Assembly: GCF_029395435.1 (NCBI RefSeq)
Contig: NZ_CP113915.1
Coordinates: 992,001 to 1,056,000 of the forward strand
DNA: 64,000 nt
Source of the DNA: Bifidobacterium sp. ESL0790
Lineage (GTDB): Bacteria > Actinomycetota > Actinomycetes > Actinomycetales > Bifidobacteriaceae
Direction: 5' to 3'
The stretch's first letter is position 1. Every line of letters starts with the position of its first letter. Of this stretch, positions 8,246 to 16,248 are shown piece after piece. The notes below the pieces were generated by a model that did not search any database, was not told the origin of the DNA, and saw nothing but the letters and a program-made list of their open reading frames with translations. A program made the position numbers and the translations under genes.

Positions 8246-9922
8246 TTATCTCAGGATTTTATATTTTAGCCCCTTAAAGCAGGTCCGCAGATGAGTATCA
8301 GAGGGTTTGATTCCGTTGTCCCAAGATGCTGCGATATGAACTAAAGGATTTTCTGATGGGCGATGTGGTTTATTTCGTGTATGGTATTCAGCGGTTGATA
8401 GTACATCTGTACCAGTTTTGGACGCAGACGGAATGACAGCCGGCCAGCCGCTTACGAATTTCCATCCTGCAGCTTGGTAATTTTGTCTTGATGTATTCCC
8501 GTTTTGATCCTTATCTTTTGGAATTCCGTAACTGTTGTCACCTCCAAATGAGAACAGAAGCCGTGCGTAAGATGTTTGATTAACAGTGGTTGGCCTTTGT
8601 GGGTATTGTCCTGGATTGATTATTCCACCATGATGAGCGGCGACGACAGCGGTGACTTGGCTATTTGGCAAAGGGTTGATAAAACTAGTGTATGATGCAT
8701 CTCCTGGAAGAATCCACTGCTTGGATGTTTGGGATTCAACGTCTTCTATGAGCAAGGCTATTCCACATTCGTTCGGATTACCGGAGAGGGATCCGTTGCA
8801 TGGTTCGATATGAAGTTTTTGCGTTCTGTTGGGCAGATTCGGGATAGGTTGTTGATTGATTCCAATAGATGCACTTAGGGATGTACGTGGAGCCAATAAA
8901 AATACTCGCCCTTGTTTTTGGCTGCCGAGTAAAGCCACTAACTGACTTTTCCCGAAGTCCAGACTGTTAGGAACAGGAGGTAATATCCATGTGCTTTCAC
9001 ATATCGCTCTTCCAGCCAAACGATATGCTCCTTGCCAATGGTCTCGATGCCAGTGGGAAAGAATTACAATTGGGTGTTCATCTGTGCAATATCGCAATTT
9101 TTTTGGCGTGGTCTTTGCGTTCGGTATAATTCCACAGCCAAAGTCGCTATACATCAAGACTTTGCCATCTTTGTCTGCTAGACCGATACAAGTCCCCTGG
9201 CCTACATTAAAACAAATAAGTTGTTCGAATTTTTCTGTATCCAGTGAGGTACTTATTTCTTTTTTAATTTCACTTACCGAACTTATTTTCCAGTTTTTTG
9301 TGCCGCATACTGCCTCTAATGTTTTATCCATTTGGCTATTGATATCAAAAGATTTAATTGTATATAATTCTCTTGTATTCTGTCCTTGATAATTAGCGTA
9401 TAACAGATAACTGTTAATAGGGCTGCAGGGATATTGCCAAACGGATGTAGCTGTTCCGGGTTGATTTATTTCTTGATTACCCTGAAGCGTCTGACCCAGT
9501 TTAATAAGATACCATTTCCTATAACGATTATCGTCATTAAGGAAATATTGTGGTAAATGGTCTTTGCTGAAAAAAATTGAAATGCTGCAAGTGCTGAATC
9601 TTTTAAAAGGGTCATTTTCAGATCCGAAGACAGGACTATCTTCCTCTGGATTGAAAATCGATTCCCAATATTCACCAACGTTAGATTCAATTTCATCGAT
9701 TCCCAGAGAAATGTCGTCCAAAACTATATGTGGATCATTTGATTTATGAATCGCGAATGCTGATTGCGGTTCATGGTTCTCATCCTGCCAGAATCCTTTT
9801 GAAAGGGCATTAATTGCGGAAAAAGTAATAGTATAGCCGGACTTGTTGCTACTGATATTATCGAGTTTTGCATAGAAGGTTCGTTCCTTTGAACCTCCGT
9901 CGTATGTTCGAGAGCTCCTCAT
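8246..9922 (-). CDS. Metallo-beta-lactamase-fold hydrolase with unknown N-terminal domain
   Basis: A 558-residue protein in clearly AT-rich DNA. Residues from about 235 form a metallo-beta-lactamase fold. It has an entry strand with GQGTC, the metal-binding HWHRDHW motif (His-x-His-x-Asp-His), then WILPGDASY and AAHHGG, which occupy the places of the later metal ligands. The layout resembles the ComEC-type hydrolase domain, but there are no membrane helices. The first 230 residues match no domain I know. The start is supported by ggag 7 nt upstream of ATG. Within a region containing a restriction enzyme and antitoxin remnants, an effector nuclease or phosphodiesterase role is plausible but is inference. 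Confidence 0.8.
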   Translation of the reverse strand: MRSSRTYDGGSKERTFYAKLDNISSNKSGYTITFSAINALSKGFWQDENHEPQSAFAIHKSNDPHIVLDDISLGIDEIESNVGEYWESIFNPEEDSPVFGSENDPFKRFSTCSISIFFSKDHLPQYFLNDDNRYRKWYLIKLGQTLQGNQEINQPGTATSVWQYPCSPINSYLLYANYQGQNTRELYTIKSFDINSQMDKTLEAVCGTKNWKISSVSEIKKEISTSLDTEKFEQLICFNVGQGTCIGLADKDGKVLMYSDFGCGIIPNAKTTPKKLRYCTDEHPIVILSHWHRDHWQGAYRLAGRAICESTWILPPVPNSLDFGKSQLVALLGSQKQGRVFLLAPRTSLSASIGINQQPIPNLPNRTQKLHIEPCNGSLSGNPNECGIALLIEDVESQTSKQWILPGDASYTSFINPLPNSQVTAVVAAHHGGIINPGQYPQRPTTVNQTSYARLLFSFGGDNSYGIPKDKDQNGNTSRQNYQAAGWKFVSGWPAVIPSASKTGTDVLSTAEYHTRNKPHRPSENPLVHIAASWDNGIKPSDTHLRTCFKGLKYKILR

Positions 9923-10050
9923 AGATAATCTCCATTCAATTTATTTTCAATTATATTATCAATTTAGGTCTTTTCGAAATGTCTTAGATGGTAAGCCCTG
10001 ATTCTCCTTATTCGCTATGCGTGTTGTTTAGTACTATTTTCAATGCGTTC

Positions 10051-10090
10051 CTATGTGTTCCGAGTTCTAAATAGAACTCGGAACACATAG
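10051..10090. repeat. 40-nt perfect palindrome between divergent genes
   Basis: Nineteen-base arms (10051-10069 and 10072-10090) are exact reverse complements with only AA between them; the left arm begins CTATGTGTTCCGAG. It lies 129 bp upstream of the metallo-hydrolase gene and 60 bp upstream of the RelB remnant. Because both flanking genes point away from it, a terminator role is unlikely. It could be an operator, a recombination site or a mobile element remnant. Confidence 0.85.
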
Positions 10091-10149
10091 CTGTAGGCCA
10101 AGGGCGAATTACAATGTACTTTTATGCAACCTGATATTGGAGGTATCCT

Positions 10150-10331
10150 ATGGCTGATACGCCCACGACTACGATGAGGCTTGACCTACAGTTGAAACAT
10201 GAGATGAACAAAGTACTCAAACCGTTGGGTTTGAGCATGACTGGTGTGATTACTGTCTTTTGAAGGCAGTTGTCCGCGAGCGGGGCATGTCGTTCAATAT
10301 CAGACTCGACAATAGAATCGAACGAATATAA
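10150..10331 (+). pseudogene. RelB/DinJ-family antitoxin, frameshifted
   Basis: It begins with a strong ribosome binding site (ggaggt 5 nt before ATG 10150) and reads MADTPTTTMRLDLQLKHEMN, then LGLSMTGVI, the ribbon-helix-helix part of RelB/DinJ antitoxins. A stop falls at 10261. The expected C-terminal half (LKAVVRERGMSFNIRLDN) continues in another frame from about 10259 to 10331. One base appears to be missing in the tttt run at 10259-10262. No RelE/YafQ toxin gene follows; the next gene is a methylase. It is probably a decayed toxin-antitoxin locus, although a sequencing error would look the same. Confidence 0.75.
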
Positions 10332-10412
10332 TCGGCTATTTTAATATAATTAGACAAAGGCAACAGGAACAGTCCCGGTTGCCATTCTCGTTTTGAATTT
10401 AGGAGGCGTTCA

Positions 10413-13064
10413 TTGTCTGTTGAAGATTATGGCATTAGGTTTGACGGGGCTGGGAACATCCTCGATGTGTTAAGCGGAAAATCCTTGAGCAATACGCCCG
10501 AGGAGCGTGTGCGACAGCAGTTCATCTCGACCTTGATTGATGACTATGGTTATCCCAAAAATCATATTCGCAGGGAAGTCGGCATCCAACAAGGTTCAAG
10601 CCTTCGTAAAGATGATGACGGGAATCCTATTCGCGCTGATATAGTCGTTTATTCCTCGTCATCTGCGTGCGCCACACAAGACCAGGGTAACATCAACTTC
10701 GTTGTCGAGTGTAAGAGACGCAACGTCAAAGAGGGTTACGCACAGCTCATTTCATATCTTTTCAATACCAGTGCGAACGGTGGGGTATGGACCAATGGAG
10801 ATGAGATCGCATATTACAGAAGAGTAAACGGGAAAGCTAACCAGAATCTCAAGGAAGTGGCGTTCCTGCCTCGTTTCGGGCAGGCATGGGATGAAGATCG
10901 GGTCCCGAAACTCGGAGAGCTTAAAAAGCCGCAGAACGTGCGCCGTCTGTTTGCGATCTGCCACAACAAACTGTACGGTCGTGGGATGGAAAACGCGGAT
11001 GCCGACCTGACGATGGACATGGTTAGGATACTGCTCGCCAAGATTCAGGACGAGACCGAAACCTCGCAGGAAGCCTACCCGCAGTTCTGGGTGACGAATA
11101 AACAATATGACTCTCAAGAAGGCAGAGCAATAGTCGCCGCTAGAGTTCGTAAAATGTTCCGCGATTATGCCGACCACTACCCGACGGTCTTCGATTCGAC
11201 CGAAACCATTTCAGTGGGTGATGACACCTTGATCGAAGCCGTGAGTGTGCTTCAGGAATACTCGTTCATCAGCGGGGAAGCCGATGCCGATGACTGGGAT
11301 CTAATGGGAGCTGCATACGAGCAGTTCACACATGTCACACTCAAACGCTCGCAAGGACAATTTTTCACGAACCGTCTTGTGGTGAAGTCAATGGTGCAGA
11401 TGCTGAATCCGAAGATTGGCGATATAGCGTTAGATCCCGCAGGAGGTTCAGGCGGCTTTGCGACAGAAGTATTTCGGCATTTGCGACGCCGCGCCATCGA
11501 AGCGACAACCGAATCATCGGCGCAACGTTCACGGCAGATAGGTGAAGCAAAGAACAGTGTTTTCCTGGTGGAGATTTCCCCACGTCTGGTAAAAATCGCC
11601 AAAACCGCCATGATTCTGACTGGTGACGGAAACACCGGCATGACAAAAGGTAATTCATTGGACAGCTACAATCGGTTCGACGGATGGATTACGAGCCACT
11701 GTCCCAAAGGGACGCCTAATGTCATCGTGACCAATCCGCCGTTCTCGGGGCAAAAACGCGAGTCAATGATTACCGACCGAGAAATACTACGCCAGTTCAG
11801 TTTCGGACACGGCTTAAGACATGGGGAAAACGGTGAACTTGAATTCCGTCTTCCAGGAGAGGACGAAGACGTTTTGCCACGGCAGGCACCTGAGCTTCTG
11901 TTCCTCGAACGATGCATTGATTGGCTGAAACCCGGTGGAAGAATCGGAATCGTACTCCCCAAAGGAGTGTTGGATAACCAGACCTACATCCCGTATCGAC
12001 GTTGGGTGCTGGAACGTTGCCGCCTTGATGGGGTCGTCACATTGCACAAGAATACTTTCCAGCCAGATACCGGCGTGCGAACATGCATCCTCTTCCTATC
12101 GAAGCCCGGTATCAGTTCAGACGGATCCGTTGAAAGAATCCCTGATGACTATACCATTTTCATGGCGCAGTCCAGGCGCATCGGTAAGGACTCCAAAGGC
12201 GAACCCGTGTACGCCTTGGATGAGAGAGGACATGCCACCTCCGACCTAGACGAAGACCTCAGTCAGATAGCGGAAAGATACCTGCAACTCAAAAACGAAG
12301 GCAAGTTCAACGAATCGGAACTGTGCTTTACAACGAAACGTTCCCAGCTTGACGCGAACCTGAATATCAATCCCCAGCATTATTCGCCGCGCCTTAATCA
12401 AATTCTTGACAGGGTGAATGAGTTCGATAACATTGAAGGCTGGTCCGTAACCACGATAGGCCAATTGGACAAAAACATCGAGATATATATGGGGCCACGG
12501 TGGAAATCGTCAAATCTGGTAGTCGAAAATCCTCTTTCCACAAAAGGATACACCGCATATCTCACGGCGCGAGCCGCGCTTGAACAACGGAGAATGACCA
12601 TAAAATGGCTTGACGAATCCCATGCCTCTAAAACACAGAAGGCTTACATCCAGTCCTTGAAAGTCAAGCAGGGTGATATTCTTATCACCCGTTCAGGCAC
12701 TATCGGAAACGTCACTTATGCAACGGAACAACTGGCTGACCACTATGTCATCAGTGACGATTTAATTCGCGTTCGTGTACCGGACGAGGATATGAGGGCT
12801 TATCTATTGACCTTCCTGATGTCCTCTACCGCCATGTCGCTCATGAAGCTGGACGAGTTCGGTTCCGTGCAACAGCATTTGCAGCCGAGACACATTTGGG
12901 GGCTCCCCGTACCTCTACCTGACTCATGGGACCAAGTCAAAAAGCTGGTACGGGAGGGGAAAAACATGATGAGTGTAATGGAGAAATCCGCTGATGTTGA
13001 TGCAGATTTCCGTCAGCATGGTTTTGACTCATTGATGCGAAGCAAAAGCCTTATCCCTAAATAA
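10413..13064 (+). CDS. Single-chain restriction-modification enzyme (type IIG-like: nuclease, N6-adenine methylase, target recognition)
   Basis: An 883-residue protein that appears to hold all three activities of a type I system. Residues 1-170 resemble the HsdR N-terminal nuclease: Asp76 (RADIVVYS) and Glu99-Cys-Lys101 (VVECKRRN) make a PD-(D/E)xK site. Residues about 290-600 are an N6-adenine methylase with the SAM-binding DPAGGSGG (341) and catalytic NPPF (441). The C-terminal 250 residues look like an HsdS target recognition domain (KQGDILITRSGTIGN, ISDDLIRVRV, HLQPRHIWGLPVPLP). The start is TTG 10413, backed by aggagg at 10401-10406. No separate hsdR or hsdS gene is nearby. The recognition sequence cannot be read from the sequence. 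Confidence 0.85.
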   Translation: MSVEDYGIRFDGAGNILDVLSGKSLSNTPEERVRQQFISTLIDDYGYPKNHIRREVGIQQGSSLRKDDDGNPIRADIVVYSSSSACATQDQGNINFVVECKRRNVKEGYAQLISYLFNTSANGGVWTNGDEIAYYRRVNGKANQNLKEVAFLPRFGQAWDEDRVPKLGELKKPQNVRRLFAICHNKLYGRGMENADADLTMDMVRILLAKIQDETETSQEAYPQFWVTNKQYDSQEGRAIVAARVRKMFRDYADHYPTVFDSTETISVGDDTLIEAVSVLQEYSFISGEADADDWDLMGAAYEQFTHVTLKRSQGQFFTNRLVVKSMVQMLNPKIGDIALDPAGGSGGFATEVFRHLRRRAIEATTESSAQRSRQIGEAKNSVFLVEISPRLVKIAKTAMILTGDGNTGMTKGNSLDSYNRFDGWITSHCPKGTPNVIVTNPPFSGQKRESMITDREILRQFSFGHGLRHGENGELEFRLPGEDEDVLPRQAPELLFLERCIDWLKPGGRIGIVLPKGVLDNQTYIPYRRWVLERCRLDGVVTLHKNTFQPDTGVRTCILFLSKPGISSDGSVERIPDDYTIFMAQSRRIGKDSKGEPVYALDERGHATSDLDEDLSQIAERYLQLKNEGKFNESELCFTTKRSQLDANLNINPQHYSPRLNQILDRVNEFDNIEGWSVTTIGQLDKNIEIYMGPRWKSSNLVVENPLSTKGYTAYLTARAALEQRRMTIKWLDESHASKTQKAYIQSLKVKQGDILITRSGTIGNVTYATEQLADHYVISDDLIRVRVPDEDMRAYLLTFLMSSTAMSLMKLDEFGSVQQHLQPRHIWGLPVPLPDSWDQVKKLVREGKNMMSVMEKSADVDADFRQHGFDSLMRSKSLIPK

Positions 13065-13091
13065 AATCTTGTATTGCAAAGTAACATCGTC

Positions 13092-13127
13092 AATCTCGGC
13101 GGAAACCTTATGCGTTCTGCCGAGATT
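13092..13127 (+). terminator. Terminator of the restriction-modification gene
   Basis: Thirteen-base arms (13092-13104 and 13115-13127, one G-T pair) with a 10-nt loop, followed by a T-rich tail (cctgtttcgttttctt). It lies 28 nt after the stop codon. Confidence 0.75.
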
Positions 13128-13287
13128 CCTGTTTCGTTTTCTTATGTCAACTGGTTTAGTAGAGCTAAATTGAATTAACGCAATCTGGACAATGTGATTT
13201 ATTTGCTTGGATGACGTCTGTATACCTTGGCTGCGATATTCTGAATGCATCTGAGACGCTTGTTGTCCAAGAAGAAAGGTGCCGGCT

Positions 13288-13455
13288 ATGACTCCTGTTG
13301 AGAAACGTGCGGAAGACGTCTATCAGGCCGTCTATTCCACTGAACTTGCAGGTCAACATGTCGATGAACAATTTATGGCCGACGCTAATGAATACATCTC
13401 CGGTAACATCAACATTGACGAATTTGGGCGGCGAGTTGAAGATCGTGTCCGGTAA
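13288..13455 (+). CDS. VbhA-like antitoxin, orphan
   Basis: A 55-residue ORF with gaaagg 8 nt before the ATG. Its layout matches antitoxins of the VbhA family that inhibit Fic AMP-transferases: an N-terminal helix with STELAG at the place of the inhibitory (S/T)xxxE(G/N) motif, then a linker, then YISGNINIDEFGRRVEDRV, the usual helical tail. Ala stands where the inhibitory Glu is expected. No Fic toxin (HPFxxGNGR) follows: 13456-13660 contains no coding signal. It is therefore an orphan, probably the remains of a second toxin-antitoxin locus in this region. The assignment is from memory of the family. Confidence 0.55.
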   Translation: MTPVEKRAEDVYQAVYSTELAGQHVDEQFMADANEYISGNINIDEFGRRVEDRVR

Positions 13456-13660
13456 GATTTGGCTCGTGACTAACGGCTGTGGCCCATTTGTCTGAATCGC
13501 TGAGTGCCACGAGAGGTTTCTATCATTGCCCCGGTGAAAAGACAATTGAAGTGGTGACTTTTGCGATAAGTACCTTTGCGCCCATCCTTTTCGATTATCC
13601 AGACAAATGATAATCTACTGCCTACAAGATAATTGAGGATTCGAGAAAGAGGGAATCGCG

Positions 13661-14122
13661 ATGGAGCGGATTGGGGTTGCTTGCGGCGGGATTGATGAGC
13701 ATGGCCGGTTTAAGACGGAATTCACGGGGCGAGGGCGCGATATGTCGCCTGAATTTACGTTTTCGGGCATTCCTGATGAAGCCAAGTCGCTGGCCATCGT
13801 GCTGCGCGACATGAGTCATCCGTTGTTCGGCGAAATGACGCATTGGATTATTTGGGATCTGCCGGTCGCGGAGACTTTGCCGGCAGGCATCGCCAGGGGA
13901 GCGCGGCCTGGAATCGGCGACGCGGTGCAGGGAATGGCGTACGGCTGGCATCGTTACCGCGGGCCGAAGCCGCCGAAAGGGATCAGACACCGTTACGAGT
14001 TCACCGTCTATGCAGTCGATCGGCAACTCGGGCTCGGGCCGATGGCCTCTTATCGCAGACTCAAAGCCGAATTGGACGGCAAGGTGCTTGGCGTGGGCAA
14101 AGTCGAGGGGATGTTCGAATAG
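13661..14122 (+). CDS. PEBP family protein (YbhB/YbcL type)
   Basis: A 153-residue phosphatidylethanolamine-binding-protein homologue. The conserved ligand-site segments are visible: DMSPEFTFSGIP (residues 28-39), THWIIWDLP and YRGPKPPKG followed by HRYEFTVYAVD. Bacterial members are cytosolic or periplasmic proteins of unsettled function, some with kinase-inhibitor-like roles. There is no signal peptide here. Start ATG 13661 has an aaagaggga ribosome binding site. GC content returns to the genome norm at this gene, which marks the end of the accessory stretch. It stands alone; 14123-14307 holds no other gene. Confidence 0.9.
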   Translation: MERIGVACGGIDEHGRFKTEFTGRGRDMSPEFTFSGIPDEAKSLAIVLRDMSHPLFGEMTHWIIWDLPVAETLPAGIARGARPGIGDAVQGMAYGWHRYRGPKPPKGIRHRYEFTVYAVDRQLGLGPMASYRRLKAELDGKVLGVGKVEGMFE

Positions 14123-14307
14123 ATTCGTTGAGTGACGCGTCTTTGAAAATTTCCCGGTAGGAAACTGGGATGAAACTGCGCCGAAATCAGTGCTTTGAAG
14201 CAAAGTGTTTTGGTGGGGTTCGTCGAGTAATGTTGCAGGTTTGCATTGGTGTACCGTGGGTTGTCAGAGATTCAATGGCGATCTGAGAGCAATTGGGATG
14301 AGCCGTT

Positions 14308-14337
14308 TTGACTTCGAGCACTTGAAATTAATATTGT
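14308..14337 (+). promoter_or_regulatory. Promoter with 18-bp spacer upstream of the flavodoxin gene
   Basis: TTGACT (14308-14313) and TATTGT (14332-14337) are separated by 18 bp. The -35 and spacer begin TTGACTTCGAGCACTTGA, almost identical to the promoter of the aldo/keto reductase gene at 16126. The long spacer with an imperfect inverted repeat is typical of promoters activated by MerR-family regulators. The -10 ends 50 nt before the start codon. Confidence 0.55.
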
Positions 14338-14387
14338 GGATAATAACGTTCCGGGAGTGGGAACGAGCCCAATCGTAAAGGAATGAT

Positions 14388-14867
14388 ATGAACAAGAAAG
14401 CACTTGTCGTTTACTTCTCCGCCACCGGAAATACGGAAAGCGCGGCCAAAAAGCTTGCCAAAGCCACGGGCGCGGACATCAAGCGGATCGTCCCCGCGCA
14501 ACCCTATTCGGCGGCCGACCTCGACTGGAACGATTCGTCGAGCCGAACCAGCGTCGAGCACCGCGACCAAAGCATCAGGCCGAAGATGGCCGAGCCGGTC
14601 CACGTCGATGGATATGACGTGGTCTTCGTCGGCTTCCCGTTGTGGTGGGAGAGCGCTCCGTTGATCGTGCGCACGTTCCTGGAAAGCCAGGATTTCTCGG
14701 GTAAGACCATCGTCACCTTCGCCACGTCAGGTTCGAGCATCAATGGCGCGGATGGACGTCGCTTGCATGATAGCGCCTCGAATGCCGACTGGAAGGTCGG
14801 CCGCCGCTTCGCCGCCTCGGACACCGAGCAGACCTTCGCCTCGTGGGTGGACGGTCTGGGGTTGTGA
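14388..14867 (+). CDS. Flavodoxin
   Basis: A 159-residue flavodoxin-fold electron carrier. It begins with KALVVYFSATGNTE, whose SATGNTE loop binds the FMN phosphate. It contains VVFVGFPLWWESAP (residues about 80-93), the aromatic loop flanking the isoalloxazine ring, and ends with a GLRRLH-like segment followed by a helix. There is no signal peptide, so it acts in the cytosol. Flavodoxins of this type in bifidobacteria and lactobacilli often sit in oxidative or electrophile stress regulons. The promoter shared with the aldo/keto reductase gene 1.9 kb away fits that. The ribosome binding site aaaggaat precedes ATG 14388. Confidence 0.9.
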   Translation: MNKKALVVYFSATGNTESAAKKLAKATGADIKRIVPAQPYSAADLDWNDSSSRTSVEHRDQSIRPKMAEPVHVDGYDVVFVGFPLWWESAPLIVRTFLESQDFSGKTIVTFATSGSSINGADGRRLHDSASNADWKVGRRFAASDTEQTFASWVDGLGL

Positions 14868-14877
14868 ATCGATGAAA

Positions 14878-14919
14878 CATATTTACGGTGTTGCAAATGA
14901 AGGCAGCATCGTAAATATG
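14878..14919. terminator. Hairpin between convergent flavodoxin and PH-like genes
   Basis: Perfect ten-base arms (CATATTTACG 14878-14887 and CGTAAATATG 14910-14919), extended inward by tgttgc/gcagca with one mismatch. It lies 11 nt after the flavodoxin stop. There is no strong T-run on either strand, so the terminator assignment is moderate. Confidence 0.55.
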
Positions 14920-15018
14920 ACAGCAATTTGGAGGTAAGGCGGTAAGCCTCGAATGGTATGAAGGCCATCGCCATGGTGGGGCAGGGAGTGGTATCAATGC
15001 GGATGCGAGCTTAGGTTA

Positions 15019-15402
15019 TTACTCAATAGCGGCATTGATGGCGTCTGCTGCTTGACGCGGGTCGGCGACGCCTAGCACCAGGCGGTCGAACTTTTCGTCA
15101 TGAAGCTGGATGACCAGGGGCTGCTCGGGTTGGGCGATGTTCCAGAACTCGATGTCACCGTCGGGAAACTTGAATGTGCCGGCTTTCTTGCCCGAGGTGG
15201 CCAGACCGGGATCGCGGAACGCGGGGCGTCCGGACATGTTGAATCCCGGGTCGAGCGTCGCGCCCGCCACGTGAGCCAGCGGAATCTCGAGATTGCCCTT
15301 GAACGACCAGAGTTTGTTGAGGCCGTTCGGGACGACTTTCAGGGTCTTTCCCTCGATGGTTACGGTGTTGCTGCCCTTCCGGTTGTTCTGTGTTTCGGAC
15401 AT
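15019..15402 (-). CDS. Small PH-like domain protein
   Basis: A 127-residue protein without signal peptide or membrane segment. The order of beta strands and the closing amphipathic helix (ADPRQAADAINAAIE) suggest a bacterial PH-like fold. Conserved-looking elements are SFKGNLEIPLAHV, FRDPGLATSGKKAGTF and VIQLHDEKFDRLVLGVADP, a pattern I recall from small actinobacterial proteins of unknown function. The ribosome binding site aaaagga is well placed before the ATG. It lies 71 bp downstream of the TetR gene on the same strand, so the two may form a regulator-target pair. Confidence 0.75.
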   Translation of the reverse strand: MSETQNNRKGSNTVTIEGKTLKVVPNGLNKLWSFKGNLEIPLAHVAGATLDPGFNMSGRPAFRDPGLATSGKKAGTFKFPDGDIEFWNIAQPEQPLVIQLHDEKFDRLVLGVADPRQAADAINAAIE

Positions 15403-15473
15403 GGCGATACTTCCTTTTCGTGATTTTGGTTGTTAAAAAGTTTGATTGATTTGGGTATGTATATTGAACTGAT

Positions 15474-15872
15474 TTAGTCAGTCGTCGGTTTTGCACTAAT
15501 TCCGGCACGGTTAAGTAGATTGTCTCCGAGGGCTTGCGGCAGCAGTGCCGCATGCTCCGGCGGAATCTGAGACCGCCACTTGGCGATGATGTCGCGGACC
15601 TTCGCGTCATGGGGCGCAAGTTCCAGACAGGCGATAGCTACAAGGGTCACAGCGTCATCCGAAAATCGATTGGTTGTGGCATCAAGTGCGCCTCGCAACA
15701 CTTTCAGGAATATCCCGTGTTTGCTGCCGAACGCCTGATAAAGGCTTCCGCGCTTGAGCCCGGTCGCGGCAACGAGGTCATCGATCGAGGTGGCGTCGTA
15801 GCCGTGCTCGCAGAAAACGTCGCGACACTGCTCGAGCACTTGGTGCTCATCAAAACTTCGTGGTCTTGCCAT
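15474..15872 (-). CDS. TetR/AcrR-family transcriptional regulator, short
   Basis: The N-terminal DNA-binding domain is standard: RPRSFDEHQVLEQCRDVFCE, then TSIDDLVAATGLKRGSLYQAFGSK as the helix-turn-helix (residues about 28-51). At 132 residues it is much shorter than the usual 190; the ligand-binding half has only about 75 residues. It may be a genuinely short subgroup or a truncated gene. No frameshifted continuation is seen downstream. Start ATG 15872 (MARPRSF) was chosen over an upstream Met because family similarity begins there. Its target could be the PH-like gene downstream. Confidence 0.82.
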   Translation of the reverse strand: MARPRSFDEHQVLEQCRDVFCEHGYDATSIDDLVAATGLKRGSLYQAFGSKHGIFLKVLRGALDATTNRFSDDAVTLVAIACLELAPHDAKVRDIIAKWRSQIPPEHAALLPQALGDNLLNRAGISAKPTTD

Positions 15873-16125
15873 ACTTGGCACGATAGCAGTTTTTGAACGA
15901 ATAGTCAAAAACGATGGATTACATATAAACTCAACCATCTACGAGACTTAAGGTTTTTGCCCTAGCATCCTCATCGAATCCACAAGCCGGAACGGTTGTC
16001 TGTAGGGATATGTTGTTCCGGCTTGATTTGTGGGGTCATATATTCGGTAACTTTTATATACAGTGCATAATTATGTATCATTCAGTGATAAGCACGAAAA
16101 TGCGGCCGTGCTCGGCGCAAAGCTT
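15873..16125. other. Intergenic region with an inverted repeat
   Basis: No gene. Eleven-base exact arms CAAGCCGGAAC (15983-15993) and GTTCCGGCTTG (16015-16025) form a hairpin with a 21-nt loop. No gene ends here on the plus strand, so it is either a terminator left from a lost gene or a structure in the upstream region of the TetR gene. The 5' part holds the TetR promoter region. Confidence 0.6.
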
Positions 16126-16155
16126 TTGACTTCGAGTACTTGACGTGTTTAGAGT
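16126..16155 (+). promoter_or_regulatory. Promoter with 18-bp spacer upstream of the aldo/keto reductase gene
   Basis: TTGACT (16126-16131), 18-bp spacer, TAGAGT (16150-16155). It shares TTTTGACTTCGAG, a pyrimidine, then ACTTGA with the flavodoxin promoter at 14308, with the same spacing to the -10. This supports common control, probably by a MerR-type regulator. Confidence 0.55.
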
Positions 16156-16248
16156 GGAGGTCGGTGGTGTTTGTCGCTGATGAGATGCTGCTGTCGATAA
16201 CATAAAAACGGCGCGCGAAACGCGAAACGGACAAGTGGAAAAGAGACG

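Noticed and set aside
13165..13545. 126-codon minus-strand frame over the VbhA-like ORF
   Set aside because: Its start lacks a ribosome binding site and the plus-strand ORF has better coding features.
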